From Antricoccus suffuscus (GTDB lineage Bacteria; Actinomycetota; Actinomycetes; Mycobacteriales; Antricoccaceae): a DNA stretch of 64,000 nt. Below the pieces are notes generated by a model. It did not search any database and was not told where the DNA came from. It was given only the letters and a program-made list of their open reading frames with translations. The DNA is taken from the NCBI RefSeq assembly GCF_003003235.1, contig NZ_PVUE01000003.1, forward strand, positions 1-64,000, read 5' to 3'. Shown in pieces: positions 8,256 through 17,574 of the stretch (its first letter is position 1; each line of letters begins with the position of its first letter). The position numbers and the translations under genes are program-made.

Positions 8256-8879
8256 ATGAAGCTGTATCTAGTGCGGCACGCGCAGTCGGTGGCCAACACG
8301 ACGCACGTGATCGCTTGCGAGATTCCGGGCAGCGAACTGTCGGAGGCAGGTCTGGAACAGGCCGAAGCGCTGGCCGACACGCTCGGAGACCGAGACATAT
8401 CGGCGATCTATCACAGTCGGATGGTGCGCACGGCGCAGACCGCGGCACCGCTTGCGCGGCGACTCGGTCTGCAGATGACTGAGCTGCAAGGGTTCCACGA
8501 GGTGCAGCTCGGGGATCTTGCGGAGCGCCGCGATAGCGAGGCGCACACCGCCCTGGACGAGACCGCGAGCCTATGGAACATCAAAGAGGACCTTGAGGTC
8601 GCGCGGGCCGGTGGCGAAACCGGTCAGCAGGTCGTCGACCGCATGACCGCCGAGTTGGACGGGATCCGGCAGCGGCACGGAGAGTCCGACCTCGGCGTCG
8701 TCGCGGTCGCACATGGCCTGTGCCTGCGGACCGCCGCACAGCGCTGGGCGGACGGTGTCTCGCTGGAGTTCGCGTTTGAAAATCTGTTGCCTAATACGGG
8801 AGTCATCGAAATCGACGTACCCGCAGATCTCGACAAGCGACCGCAGATCGTCGATTGGGTCGGCCTCGGCATCGGCTAG
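8256..8879 (+). CDS. Histidine phosphatase (phosphoglycerate mutase) family protein
   Basis: A 207-aa protein starting MKLYLVRHAQSVAN, with the catalytic RHxx motif at residues 7-8, the acid loop around the LGDLAERRDSE segment and the second His in VAVAHGLCLR. It begins directly after the pheA stop, so it is probably cotranscribed. The pheA/phosphoglycerate-mutase order is also found near serS in mycobacteria. Members of this family are usually phosphatases rather than mutases; the substrate is unknown. Confidence 0.88.
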   Translation: MKLYLVRHAQSVANTTHVIACEIPGSELSEAGLEQAEALADTLGDRDISAIYHSRMVRTAQTAAPLARRLGLQMTELQGFHEVQLGDLAERRDSEAHTALDETASLWNIKEDLEVARAGGETGQQVVDRMTAELDGIRQRHGESDLGVVAVAHGLCLRTAAQRWADGVSLEFAFENLLPNTGVIEIDVPADLDKRPQIVDWVGLGIG

Positions 8880-8908
8880 CTCGCGCTTCTGGTCCCGCTC
8901 GTCGTAGC

Positions 8909-8948
8909 GTCCGGCAAAGTGGTCGCTATGGCGACCATTTTGCCGGAC
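8909..8948. repeat. Dispersed inverted-repeat element, copy 1 (terminator-like)
   Basis: The 18-bp arms (8909-8926 and 8931-8948) form a stem with one G-U pair, in the convergent gap between the phosphatase and VOC genes. The left arm and adjoining bases are nearly identical to those of the hairpin at 16017-16068. A bidirectional terminator role is plausible. Confidence 0.7.
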
Positions 8949-9002
8949 CTTACGGCGTTCGGATCGCCGTCGGACGCGCACAGCTGGCAGCGTCGAATGG
9001 GG

Positions 9003-9380
9003 TCAGTCGTCTGGCGACGCCGTGTGGCAGACCGCTTCGACGTTGTTGCCGTCCGGATCCCTGACGAACGCACCGTAGTAGTGCTCGTGGTATTCCGGCC
9101 AGAGGCGCGGCTCGTGCAGGACCTCGGCGCCCGCGTCGACCGCGGCAGCAAACCAGGTCCGCACCGCCGCGGCGGACTGTGCGGTAAACGCGACGTGCGT
9201 CTCGCGATTGGCCCCGACGCCGTCGAAGGTGGAGATCCAGAACTGTGGCTGATCGGTGCCGTAGCCGATCGCCACACCGAAGTCCATCAGCCGCTTGTGC
9301 CCGAACGTGCCGAGGACCGAGTCGTAGAAGGCCGCCGCGCGGGGCAGGTCGGCCACGTTAATGCCAAAGTGATCAATCAT
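9003..9380 (-). CDS. VOC (glyoxalase/bleomycin-resistance-like) family protein
   Basis: A 125-aa protein with the chosen start MIDHFGINVADLPRAAAFYDSVLG, the usual VOC N-terminus; a 34-residue upstream extension in frame is not family-like. The metal-ligand pattern is visible: H4, the His of ETHVAFTA and the Glu of GNNVEAV. The sequence RDPDGNNVEAVCH is a standard VOC ending. The reaction is unknown. Confidence 0.85.
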   Translation of the reverse strand: MIDHFGINVADLPRAAAFYDSVLGTFGHKRLMDFGVAIGYGTDQPQFWISTFDGVGANRETHVAFTAQSAAAVRTWFAAAVDAGAEVLHEPRLWPEYHEHYYGAFVRDPDGNNVEAVCHTASPDD

Positions 9381-9438
9381 GTTGCTATCGAAACACGGCG
9401 CACCGACAGTTTTGAGTGAACGCGTCGATCGATGGGGC

Positions 9439-9486
9439 TTAGCTGAAACAGATTGACTCAACGGTGGTGCAATGTGTTGCACCTAA
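9439..9486. repeat. Dispersed inverted-repeat element of a second family, copy 1
   Basis: TTAGCTGAAACAGATTGACT and TGTTGCACCTAA flank a short centre. The ends and left arm match the element at 31208-31255, where the palindrome is more complete. It sits between the divergent or convergent boundaries of the VOC and GroES genes. Confidence 0.6.
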
Positions 9487-9497
9487 GGATTTTGGAT

Positions 9498-9833
9498 CTA
9501 CAGGTAGAGACCGGTGGAGACCTCGACACGTTCGGCGGCGATGGCATGAATGTCGCGTTCGCGCAGCAGGATGTAGGTCTCGGCGTGGATCTCGACTTCA
9601 TGCTGATCTTCCGGCGCGAAAAGCACCCGGTCATCGACCTTGACGTTGCGCGCGTTGGGTCCGGCCGCGAGGACCGTGCCCCACAGCAGCCGCTTGGCTA
9701 CCTGCGCGGTCGCCGGGATCAAGATGCCACCGGCCGAGCGCCGGTCACCGTCCTCGGTCGACACTTTTACGAGGACTCGGTCGTGCAGCATCATGATCGG
9801 CAGCTTGCCGTCTTCTGTCGTTTTCTCTACCAC
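9498..9833 (-). CDS. GroES-like co-chaperonin paralogue
   Basis: A 111-aa Cpn10 domain: MLHDRVLVKV, the mobile-loop-like RRSAGGILIPATAQV, then GTVLAAGPNARNVKVDDRVLFAPEDQ and a C-terminal ILLRERDIHAI. No groEL lies next to it, so this is probably a stand-alone second GroES of actinobacteria rather than the groESL copy. Start ATG 9833; a methionine at residue 14 is an alternative. Confidence 0.82.
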   Translation of the reverse strand: MVEKTTEDGKLPIMMLHDRVLVKVSTEDGDRRSAGGILIPATAQVAKRLLWGTVLAAGPNARNVKVDDRVLFAPEDQHEVEIHAETYILLRERDIHAIAAERVEVSTGLYL

Positions 9834-9886
9834 GAGGTTAACGGTATCGAACGGTCCCCAGCGTGTGCACGGCGCTGGTCGGCCCG

Positions 9887-11143
9887 TTAGGGAAGTACGA
9901 CGTGCCGCGGATCGAGATCGGCGACCTTGCCGACGCCGAGCAACTGCATCGTGCGGGTGACCTCGGCGGTCAGGATGTCGATGGTCCGGCGTACGCCGCG
10001 ATATCCACCGGCCATCAGCCCGTAGAGGTAGGCGCGGCCGACCAGCGCGAAGTCCGCGCCAAGGGCGATGGCGGCGACGATGTCACCGCCGTTCATGATG
10101 CCGCCGTCGATCATGATCTGAGCATCGGGACCGAGTGCCTCGCGCATCTCTGGCAACAGTCGGAGCGGTGGTCGCCCGCGATCGAGTTGACGCCCGCCGT
10201 GGTTGGACAGCAGGACCGCATCCGCGCCGGCGGCGATGGCCTGCTTACCATCCTCGACGCTCTGGATTCCCTTGACGACGAGCTTCCCAGGCCAGATCCC
10301 GCGCAGCCACTCGACGTCGTCGAATGTCAGCGTCGGGTCGAACATCCGGTTGATCATCCCTGCCACTGTGCCGCCGGATTGACGCAGCGACGCGAACTCC
10401 AGTGGAGCGGTGGTGAGAAGGTTCGCCCACCATGCCGGGTGCAGGGACATGTCGAAGAAGGTCTTCGGCGTCAGCTGCGGCGGGATCGTGAGGCCGTTAC
10501 GTACGTCGCGCTGGCGTTGGCCGGCGACCGCAGTGTCGACCGTCAGGAGGAGGGCGCCGTAGCCATTTGCGCTGGCACGTTCGACAAGCTCCTTGGTACC
10601 GACGCGCTCTTTCCAGACATAGAGCTGGAACCAGCGCTGCGTGTCCGGGGTCAGTTTCGCGACGTCCTCAAGCGAGGTCGTGCCCATCGTCGACAACGCG
10701 TAGGGGATGCCCGCGGTGTTGGCCTCGTGGGCCACCGCGACCTCGCCTTGGTACTGCATCATCCGGGTGAAGCCGGTCGGCGCGAAACCAAATGGCCGCG
10801 TGGAGGGACCGCCCAGGATGGTCGTGCTCAGGTCAACCGTGGAGATATCGCGCAGCACATTGGCGCGAAACTCGACATTGTTGAAGAGCTCGCGAGAGCG
10901 GCGCAGCGACGCCTCATGGTCGGCCGCGCCGTCGGTGTAGTCGAACGCGGACCGAGGTGTACGACGCCGCGCCAACAGCCGCAGGTCCTCGATGCTGACC
11001 GCGCGCGAGAGCCGGCGTTCGGTGCCGTCGAGTTGAAACTTACGAAAGCCCAGCAGCGGCTTCAGATCCTCCCACTTGGGGATCTGCCGCGGAATCTTCG
11101 GCATCGGTGGCGGGGTCTGCGAGGACACATTTGCTTCGACCAT
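9887..11143 (-). CDS. FMN-dependent alpha-hydroxy-acid oxidase/dehydrogenase (LldD-like)
   Basis: About 418 aa from MVEANVSSQ; upstream methionines at 11155 and 11176 are possible, the latter overlapping the preceding gene. Family features: SAFDYTDGAADHE near the N-terminus, FGFAPTGFTRMMQ, the Lys in LVVKGIQS and the catalytic LSNHGGRQLDRG containing His and Arg. FMN-binding IMIDGGIMNGGDIVAAIALGADFALVGRAYLYGLM follows. It probably oxidises L-lactate or a similar hydroxyacid. An mft cluster is not visible, so the mycofactocin-linked MftD assignment is not supported. Confidence 0.85.
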   Translation of the reverse strand: MVEANVSSQTPPPMPKIPRQIPKWEDLKPLLGFRKFQLDGTERRLSRAVSIEDLRLLARRRTPRSAFDYTDGAADHEASLRRSRELFNNVEFRANVLRDISTVDLSTTILGGPSTRPFGFAPTGFTRMMQYQGEVAVAHEANTAGIPYALSTMGTTSLEDVAKLTPDTQRWFQLYVWKERVGTKELVERASANGYGALLLTVDTAVAGQRQRDVRNGLTIPPQLTPKTFFDMSLHPAWWANLLTTAPLEFASLRQSGGTVAGMINRMFDPTLTFDDVEWLRGIWPGKLVVKGIQSVEDGKQAIAAGADAVLLSNHGGRQLDRGRPPLRLLPEMREALGPDAQIMIDGGIMNGGDIVAAIALGADFALVGRAYLYGLMAGGYRGVRRTIDILTAEVTRTMQLLGVGKVADLDPRHVVLP

Positions 11144-11166
11144 GTCTCGGACCATACCCCGACGGC

Positions 11167-11505
11167 CTAGGACCATCCGAGGTCGTGCAGGCGGGCGTCG
11201 TCGATCCCGAAGTGGTGCGCGATCTCGTGTACGACGGTGATCAGCACCTCTTCGCGTACGTCGTCCTCGGTCTCGCAGATGTCGAGAATGGCGTCGCGGT
11301 AGATCCAGATCGTGTCGGGCATCGCGCCGGCGTACTCGTGGCCGCGTTCGGTCAGGGCGATGCCGTCGTACAGTCCGAGGATGGAGGGGTCGTCGCGGTT
11401 GCGGTCCTCGACCATGACCACGACGTTGTCCATCTGGCGAGTCAGCTCGGGCGGGACCTCGTCGAGCGCGTCACTGACGAGCCGTTCGAACTTCCGCCGG
11501 CCCAT
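11167..11505 (-). CDS. Metallopeptidase family protein (minimal zincin)
   Basis: A 112-aa protein with the chosen start MGRRKFERLVSDALDEVP; a GTG four codons upstream (11517) is possible. The VVHEIAHHFGIDD segment holds an HEXXH zinc site followed by H and D. The rest matches the small actinobacterial possibly-zincin family (PF06262 type). It lies between the guaB1 and LldD-like genes on the same strand. The substrate is unknown. Confidence 0.85.
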   Translation of the reverse strand: MGRRKFERLVSDALDEVPPELTRQMDNVVVMVEDRNRDDPSILGLYDGIALTERGHEYAGAMPDTIWIYRDAILDICETEDDVREEVLITVVHEIAHHFGIDDARLHDLGWS

Positions 11506-11521
11506 GACGATCGGCACGGCC

Positions 11522-12979
11522 TCACCACGACTCGGAACGCGGCCGGCCCTCGTCGTACCCTGCCGCGCTCTGGATGCCGACGGTTGCGCGGTCGTGGAAG
11601 TCCGGGATCGTGCCGGCGCCGGCGTACGTGAACGAGCTGCGTACGCCGGCGATAATCGAGTCGACGAGGTCTTCGACACCGGGGCGTTGCTGGTCGAGAT
11701 ACATCCGCGAGGACGAGATGCCCTCCTCGAACAGTGCCGAACGGGCCCGGTCGAATGCGGACTGGTCCTTCGTGCGGTTCTTGACTGCGCGCGCCGAGGC
11801 CATCCCGAAGCTCTCCTTGTAGAGCCTGCCATCGGCGTCGCGAACGATGTCGCCAGCTGATTCGTGGGTGCCGGCGAACCACGATCCGATCATCACGTTG
11901 GCCGCCCCCGCGGCGAGTGCCAGCGCGACGTCGCGTGGGTATTTCACGCCGCCGTCTGCCCAGACGGTTGCGCCACTGTCGCGGGCGGCGTCGGAGCACT
12001 CGAGTACGGCGGAGAACTGCGGGCGTCCCACTCCGGTCATCATGCGGGTAGTGCACATCGCGCCCGGCCCGACACCGACCTTGATGATGTCCGCGCCGGC
12101 ACCTGCGAGGTCACGGGCGCCATCGGACGAGACGACGTTGCCTGCCACGATGGGAATCCGTCGTCCGGAGGTATCGGCGTACGCGTCGCGGGCGGCGACG
12201 ACGAGGGGCAGCACGGCGAACATCTTCTCCTGGTGCCCGTGCGCGGTGTCGACGACGAGTACGTCGGCGCCGGACTTCAGCAGCGACTCGGCCTTGTCGC
12301 GGACGTCGCCATTGATGCCGACGGCCGCGCCGACCATGAGCTTGCCGTCGGGGTCGAGCGCGGGCTGATAGATCGCCGAACGCAGGACGCCCTTGCGAGT
12401 CAGTACGCCGGCCATCCGGCCACCATCGAGCACCGGTACGACGTCAAGGTGGTGGCTGGCGAGGGTGTCGAACGCGCTCATCAGATCGTGGTCGGCGGTC
12501 GTCGTCACCACGTCGCTGGTCATCACGTCTTTGGCCTGGGAAAACCGGTCGACCTCGATGCAGTCGCGTTCGGTGATGATGCCGACCGGCTTCTCGTCGT
12601 CGACGACGACGGCGGCGCCGTGCGCACGCTTGCCCAACAGCGCCAGGACCTCGGCCACGACGGTCGTGCTATCGACGATCACGGGCGTCTCAAAAACCGG
12701 GTGCGCGGCCTTGACCTGCGCGATCGCGCGGGCGACGACATCGTGTGGGATGTCTTGAGGGAGGATCGCCATTCCGCCGCGGCGGGCGATGGTTTCGGCC
12801 ATCCGCTTGCCGGAGACGGCCGTCATATTGGCGACGATCAGCGGGATCGTCGTACCCACGTTGTCCGGCGTGCGCAGGTCGACGTCGAGCCGGGACGACA
12901 CCGCCGAGCGATTCGGCACCATGAACACATCGGAGTAGGTCAGGTCGTAACTAGGCAGTTGGCCGTTGAGGAACTTCAC
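11522..12979 (-). CDS. guaB1: GuaB1-family IMP dehydrogenase-related protein (possible GMP reductase)
   Basis: 485 aa from GTG 12979 (MKFLNGQLPSYDLTYSDVFMVPN); the frame is open further upstream but that part is non-homologous. It has an (alpha/beta)8 IMPDH fold with two CBS domains inserted at about 95-210 and the active-site loop GVGPGAMCTTRMMTGVGRPQ with the catalytic Cys. The DGGVKYPRD phosphate-binding stretch is also present. In mycobacteria the GuaB1 paralogue is reported to act as GMP reductase rather than IMPDH. It is divergent from serS with about 100 bp between. Confidence 0.9.
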   Translation of the reverse strand: MKFLNGQLPSYDLTYSDVFMVPNRSAVSSRLDVDLRTPDNVGTTIPLIVANMTAVSGKRMAETIARRGGMAILPQDIPHDVVARAIAQVKAAHPVFETPVIVDSTTVVAEVLALLGKRAHGAAVVVDDEKPVGIITERDCIEVDRFSQAKDVMTSDVVTTTADHDLMSAFDTLASHHLDVVPVLDGGRMAGVLTRKGVLRSAIYQPALDPDGKLMVGAAVGINGDVRDKAESLLKSGADVLVVDTAHGHQEKMFAVLPLVVAARDAYADTSGRRIPIVAGNVVSSDGARDLAGAGADIIKVGVGPGAMCTTRMMTGVGRPQFSAVLECSDAARDSGATVWADGGVKYPRDVALALAAGAANVMIGSWFAGTHESAGDIVRDADGRLYKESFGMASARAVKNRTKDQSAFDRARSALFEEGISSSRMYLDQQRPGVEDLVDSIIAGVRSSFTYAGAGTIPDFHDRATVGIQSAAGYDEGRPRSESW

Positions 12980-13080
12980 GACGACTGATGGTACCCGGCT
13001 CGTGCCGTGAGTTGGCCAGATCACCGCTTGGTCGGTAGCGCAGCGGTACGTCGTACGCCGGCCATCGGTAACCTGGACAG

Positions 13081-14355
13081 GTGATTGATCTGCGATTTGT
13101 CCGCGAAAACCTCGACGCCGTCCGCTCCAGCCAGGAAGCGCGCGGTGCCGACCCCTCGTCCGCTGATGCGCTGTTTGCCGCAGATGAGCGTCGACGCGGC
13201 GTTGTTTCGGAGTTTGAGGCGCTGCGTGCCGCGCAGAAGACAATGGGTCAGCAGGTCAAGAAGGCGTCCAAGGAAGAGCGCCCCGCGCTGCTGGAATCGG
13301 CGAAGTCGCTGGCAGCGCAGGTGAAGGACGCCGAGGGCGCCGTCACCGAGGCCGAGTCGGAGTTGCGCGAGGCGCAGGGCGCGGTGGCCAACATCGTGCT
13401 CGACGGCGTACCGCCCGGCCCGGAGGAAAACTTCGTCACCATTGAGACGGTCGGCGAGGTGCCGCAGCTCGACTTCGAACCCAAGGACCACGATGAGCTC
13501 GGCGCCGACCTCGGTGTCTTCGACATTCCGCGTGGCGCGAAGGTGTCCGGCGCGCGCTTCTATTTCCTGACCGGGATCGGTGCAAGGCTGGAAATGGCAC
13601 TGATGAACATGGCGATGACCCAGGCCATGGCCTCCGGATTTACGCCGATCATCGCGCCGGCCCTGGTACGCCCCGAAGCGATGGAAGGCACCGGGTTTTT
13701 AGGCGCGCACGCCGAAGAGGTCTATCACCTCGAACGCGACGACCTTTATCTCGTCGGTACGTCGGAGGTCGCGCTCGCCGGTTTCCATTCGGGCGAGATT
13801 GTCGACCTATCCGGTGGTCCGCTGCGGTACGCCGGCTTCTCCTCCTGTTTCCGGCGCGAGGCCGGCTCGTACGGCAAGGACACCAAGGGCGTTTTCCGGG
13901 TGCACTGGTTCGACAAGGTCGAGATGTTCTGCTACACCACGCCGGACCAGGCCGAGGCCGAGCACCAGAGGCTGCTGGACTGGGAAAAGCAGTTCCTGAC
14001 GGCGCTCGAGCTGCCGTTCCGCGTTATCGACGTCGCGGCCGGCGACCTCGGCTCATCCGCGGCTCGCAAATACGACTGTGAAGCGTGGTTCCCGTCGCAG
14101 GGACGCTACCGCGAGCTGACCAGCGCCTCGAACTGTACGACGTACCAGGCCCGCCGGCTAAACGTGCGCTACCGCGGCGAGGACGGCAAGCCCGCCACCG
14201 CGGCCACCCTCAACGGGACCTTGTGCGCGATCACCCGCACCATTGCCTGCCTGCTCGATGCCCACCAGCAGAAAGACGGATCGGTGCACATCCCGGCGGC
14301 GCTGCAGCCGTTCCTCGGCGGCCTCGAGGTCATCGAGCCGGTAGGCAAGCCGTGA
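13081..14355 (+). CDS. serS: Seryl-tRNA synthetase
   Basis: 424 aa, GTG start giving [22 protein letters not shown]. Residues about 25-105 form the coiled-coil tRNA-binding arm. The class II core has motif 2 [26 protein letters not shown] and motif 3 in [20 protein letters not shown]. It charges tRNA-Ser, and all four serine isoacceptor genes lie within this same window. The end overlaps the next gene by GTGA. Confidence 0.96.
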   Translation: MIDLRFVRENLDAVRSSQEARGADPSSADALFAADERRRGVVSEFEALRAAQKTMGQQVKKASKEERPALLESAKSLAAQVKDAEGAVTEAESELREAQGAVANIVLDGVPPGPEENFVTIETVGEVPQLDFEPKDHDELGADLGVFDIPRGAKVSGARFYFLTGIGARLEMALMNMAMTQAMASGFTPIIAPALVRPEAMEGTGFLGAHAEEVYHLERDDLYLVGTSEVALAGFHSGEIVDLSGGPLRYAGFSSCFRREAGSYGKDTKGVFRVHWFDKVEMFCYTTPDQAEAEHQRLLDWEKQFLTALELPFRVIDVAAGDLGSSAARKYDCEAWFPSQGRYRELTSASNCTTYQARRLNVRYRGEDGKPATAATLNGTLCAITRTIACLLDAHQQKDGSVHIPAALQPFLGGLEVIEPVGKP

Positions 14356-15191
14356 CACTCGCTGCCCACAAGGCCGCCGCGACTCGGGACGGCTGGCTGC
14401 CGAAGCTGATTGTCTCCGACCTAGACGGCACACTGGTCTCGCACTATCACGGTATGTCCGACGGGCACCGGGACATGATGGAATACCTGGTGCATAAGGG
14501 AATCCCCGTCGTTCCCGCGACCGGGCGCGGACCGCGGCTCCTCGACCTCACCCGTGCCGAGGTCGGCGGCGGCGATGGCTACCTGATCATGGCCCAAGGG
14601 GCGGTGGTCTTCGAAGGTCACACTCTGTTGCACGTCGATTCCATGCCATACGACGACGCGCTCACGATCACCGACAAGGTCCGTGGCGCGCTCGGCGAGA
14701 TCCGCATCGGCGCTGAGGACGCTCGCGACTTCGGCGGACCGCTACGGCTGCAGCATGGTTTTCAATGGCCCTACTCGCTGGATGAGGCGGCGTACGTCGA
14801 CCCCGCCGACGTCGTGATCGGCGACGTGCTGAAGATCTTCGTGGAATCCGGCGTACAAGACATTGACGACCTGTTGCAGACCGTGCGGACGGTGATCCCG
14901 CCGGACACCGCGTCCGTCACGCACTCGGGGATCGGCTTCGTGGAGATCAGCCCGGTCGGTGTCACTAAGGCGACCGGGCTGGCTTTCGTCGCCGAGCGTC
15001 TCGGAATCGACGCGGCCGACGTACTGTGCTTCGGTGACATGCCTAACGACATTCCGATGTTCGAATGGGCCGGCCGGTCGGTCGCGATGGCCAACGCGCA
15101 TCCCGACGTACTCGCCGTCGCCGACGACGTCACTGGCACCTGTGAAGAGCTCGGTTTTTCAACATATATAAAGGAACTGTTCAATTGGTAG
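14352..15191 (+). CDS. HAD-superfamily (Cof-type) hydrolase
   Basis: 279 aa from GTG 14352, which overlaps the serS stop (GTGA); coupling is likely. HAD motif I is [12 protein letters not shown], motif II lies in [10 protein letters not shown], the Lys in [10 protein letters not shown] and motif IV in [16 protein letters not shown]. The IIB cap is typical of sugar or nucleotide phosphatases. The adjacent gene is a paralogue. Confidence 0.87.
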   Translation: MTLAAHKAAATRDGWLPKLIVSDLDGTLVSHYHGMSDGHRDMMEYLVHKGIPVVPATGRGPRLLDLTRAEVGGGDGYLIMAQGAVVFEGHTLLHVDSMPYDDALTITDKVRGALGEIRIGAEDARDFGGPLRLQHGFQWPYSLDEAAYVDPADVVIGDVLKIFVESGVQDIDDLLQTVRTVIPPDTASVTHSGIGFVEISPVGVTKATGLAFVAERLGIDAADVLCFGDMPNDIPMFEWAGRSVAMANAHPDVLAVADDVTGTCEELGFSTYIKELFNW

Positions 15192-16012
15192 GCTCCGGTA
15201 GCAAGGTCGTGCAGCCTCCGAAGAGGCCCAAGCTAATCGCCAGTGACCTTGACGGCACGCTGTTTAACAGGGCCGAGATGTCCGACCGCACCTGGAAAGC
15301 CGTGCAGGCCGTCCAGGAGTCGGGCATCAAGTTCGTCGCGGCCACAGGCCGGGCGACCTCGCTGCTCGGTCCGTTGGAGGCGCGCGGGTACGACGGCATC
15401 GCGGTGTGCGACAACGGCGCCATCACCTATGACGTCGGCCGTGACCACGTGATCGGCTGCCAGCTGCTCGAAGCCGAGCTGGTGGGTGAGCTGGTGGAGG
15501 AATTCAGTCGGCGCGCGCCGGACATCAATCTCGGAGTCAGCCGTCTGACGCCGCACAACAAGTCGATGTTTTCCGACCCCAAGCTCCTCGACTTCTACTC
15601 TTTCGGCCAAGAACCGCTGGAACTTAAGGACTTTGGCGACGAACCCGCGGGCAAGCTCTTTGCGCTTCACCGCGGCAAGGACAGCATGCAGATCGCGCGC
15701 GAGTTCGCAGATCTCACGGACGGGCGGGTGACCGTCTCCTGGTCGGCTAACGCCAGTGGACTTATCGAGATCACAGCGGACGGTGTCACCAAGGAGTTCG
15801 GCCTGGCGGCGCTGACTCGGCGTTGGCGCATCGACGCGATCGACGTCGTCGCGATCGGGGACGGCAACAACGACCTCGAGATGCTCGCCTGGGCCGGGAC
15901 GGCTGTCGTGCCCGAAAACGGATCGAGTTCGGCGAAGGTTCTCGCCGACAAGGTCATCGGTCCCATCACCGAGGACGGAACCGCGATATATCTCGAATCC
16001 CTCCTCGACTGA
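15185..16012 (+). CDS. HAD-superfamily (Cof-type) hydrolase, paralogue
   Basis: 275 aa; TTG 15185 overlaps the previous gene by 7 nt. Motifs: LIASDLDGTLFN, FVAATGR, GVTKEFGLAAL and AIGDGNNDLEMLAWAG. It belongs to the same subfamily as the preceding gene, so the pair probably arose by duplication within the serS operon. The phosphate-ester substrate is unknown. Confidence 0.87.
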   Translation: MVGSGSKVVQPPKRPKLIASDLDGTLFNRAEMSDRTWKAVQAVQESGIKFVAATGRATSLLGPLEARGYDGIAVCDNGAITYDVGRDHVIGCQLLEAELVGELVEEFSRRAPDINLGVSRLTPHNKSMFSDPKLLDFYSFGQEPLELKDFGDEPAGKLFALHRGKDSMQIAREFADLTDGRVTVSWSANASGLIEITADGVTKEFGLAALTRRWRIDAIDVVAIGDGNNDLEMLAWAGTAVVPENGSSSAKVLADKVIGPITEDGTAIYLESLLD

Positions 16013-16016
16013 TCTT

Positions 16017-16068
16017 GCTAACGTCCGGCAAAGTGGTCGCTATAACGACCACTTTGTCGGACGTTAGC
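16017..16068. terminator. Bidirectional hairpin terminator; dispersed inverted-repeat element, copy 2
   Basis: The 23-bp arms (16017-16039 and 16046-16068), with one G-U pair and a 6-nt loop, sit in the 51-bp convergent gap. The stop codon of the MocR gene is inside the right arm. The sequence is closely related to 8909-8948. Confidence 0.75.
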
Positions 16069-17494
16069 GGGTGTGGCTACGGAGTTCGGCGCAGATCTCG
16101 TGCGCCACGAGCGCCGCTTGCGACTCCGGGAGCCGCGCATATCCGCAGATGATTCCGCGGCTAGGTCGTTCGGTCAGCGTGTACGACGACAGGCCGGCCG
16201 CACCGACTCCACGAGCGGCGAGCGCCGTTAAAAACCGATCCTCGTCGGTGCCGTCCGGCAGCGGAATTGTGACGTGCAGCCCCGCGTCGATTCCACGGAC
16301 CTCCAAGTCAGGCTGCTCGCGGCGCAGCGCACCTAGAAACGCTGACCTGCGGGCATAGTAGGTGCGCGCGGCGCGCGCGAGATGACGGGTGAGCGCGCCC
16401 GACGCTACAAAATGGGCGAGCGCGGTCGTGGAGGTTGCGCACACGTCGAGCGCTGAGTCGTCGATGACCGCGCGGACACGTTCGGCGAGGTGTGGTGGCG
16501 GCGCCAGCCACGCGATCCGCAGGGTCGGCGTCAGGATCTTGGACGCCGTACCGATATACGCAACGACGTCGGTGGCGCCCGCCAACGAGGCGACGGCGGG
16601 CATCGGTGACACGTCGTACCGGAACTCGCCGTCGTAGTCGTCTTCGATAATCGTCCGCCCGCCAGCGCGTGCCCAGTCGATTAGCTCTGCGCGACGGTCA
16701 ACAGAAAGCCTGCTCCCTAAGGGATATTGGTTCGCGGGTGTCGTGTACGCCATGATCGCGGCCCGGCTGATCGACGCGGGGTCGATGCCGTGCTCGTCGA
16801 CCCTCGCGGACTGAAGTTTCGCTCCGGTGGCGGTGAGCGCCCGATGTGCGTTGGTATATCCGGGGTCTTCCACGGCAACCGCGCGCCGGTTGGCGCCGGC
16901 CGCCTCAGCGATGACGCGTACGGCGGCGGCGACTCCGGGCAAGATGAACAAGTCGTCGGGTCCGTAGTTGACGCCGCGGCTGCGCCGCAGGTGGTCGCTC
17001 AGTGCCTCGCGCAGACCGACATGACCGAGGGAGCGCGGTGGCTGATCGCCGATGGGAGCGGCCGCAGCAGCCCGCCATGCCCGGTTCCAATCCGCACGGT
17101 TGATTAGCGTGCTGTCGGGGCTGCCCGGCTGCAGACTCCACTTGTGGACGGGAAGTGACCTCGGTCTGCTGGCCGATCGAGCGCGTTTCGGTGCGGCGTG
17201 CGTGCTGGCCCCCGCGCGCATCGCTCGGTCGGCGCCGGTCGCGATCTGCGTCCCCGAGCCCGGTTTGGCGATCAAATAGCCGGCCGCGAGCAGTTCGTCG
17301 TACGCCGCGACGACCGCTCCGCGCGAGACGCGCAGAGTTTGAGCAAGCATGCGGGTCGACGGGACGTGATCGCCAGGCTGAAGCGTGCCGTCGGCGACTT
17401 TAGCGAGTAGCGCATCGCAGATTCTGTGTCGCAGTGGGGAAGCGTTGCGGGGGAGGGTGATGGCGAAAGTCGGTTGGTGTGAAATTCGGGGCAT
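16064..17494 (-). CDS. MocR/PdxR-type transcriptional regulator (GntR HTH + aminotransferase domain)
   Basis: 476 aa. The N-terminal winged helix (about 20-85, RHRICDALLAKVADGTLQPGDHVPSTRMLAQTLRVSRGAVV) is followed by a linker and a fold-type I aminotransferase domain. The PLP-lysine region is YIGTASKILTPTLRIAWL. Members sense pyridoxal phosphate or similar amines. It is divergent from a pyridoxamine-phosphate-oxidase-family gene, and the 80-bp intergenic region holds five ACTGG/CCAGT boxes. A role like PdxR in vitamin B6 control is likely but not proven. Confidence 0.88.
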   Translation of the reverse strand: MPRISHQPTFAITLPRNASPLRHRICDALLAKVADGTLQPGDHVPSTRMLAQTLRVSRGAVVAAYDELLAAGYLIAKPGSGTQIATGADRAMRAGASTHAAPKRARSASRPRSLPVHKWSLQPGSPDSTLINRADWNRAWRAAAAAPIGDQPPRSLGHVGLREALSDHLRRSRGVNYGPDDLFILPGVAAAVRVIAEAAGANRRAVAVEDPGYTNAHRALTATGAKLQSARVDEHGIDPASISRAAIMAYTTPANQYPLGSRLSVDRRAELIDWARAGGRTIIEDDYDGEFRYDVSPMPAVASLAGATDVVAYIGTASKILTPTLRIAWLAPPPHLAERVRAVIDDSALDVCATSTTALAHFVASGALTRHLARAARTYYARRSAFLGALRREQPDLEVRGIDAGLHVTIPLPDGTDEDRFLTALAARGVGAAGLSSYTLTERPSRGIICGYARLPESQAALVAHEICAELRSHTR

Positions 17495-17507
17495 ATCGCA
17501 CCTGGAT

Positions 17508-17562
17508 ACTGGTCTCTAGGTTTTAGAAATACTGGATCTTCCAGTGAGGCCAGTATGCCAGT
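17508..17562. promoter_or_regulatory. ACTGG/CCAGT box array, probable MocR operator
   Basis: ACTGG occurs at 17508-17512 and 17531-17535, CCAGT at 17541-17545, 17550-17554 and 17558-17562. Boxes two and three form a 15-bp palindrome. Five copies in 55 bp between divergent regulator and target gene is the classic arrangement for an autoregulated MocR-family site. Confidence 0.65.
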
Positions 17563-17574
17563 CACGATTGGCAC

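Noticed and set aside
9887-11143. Mycofactocin-associated MftD
   Set aside because: The enzyme family fits, but none of the mft biosynthesis genes are beside it.
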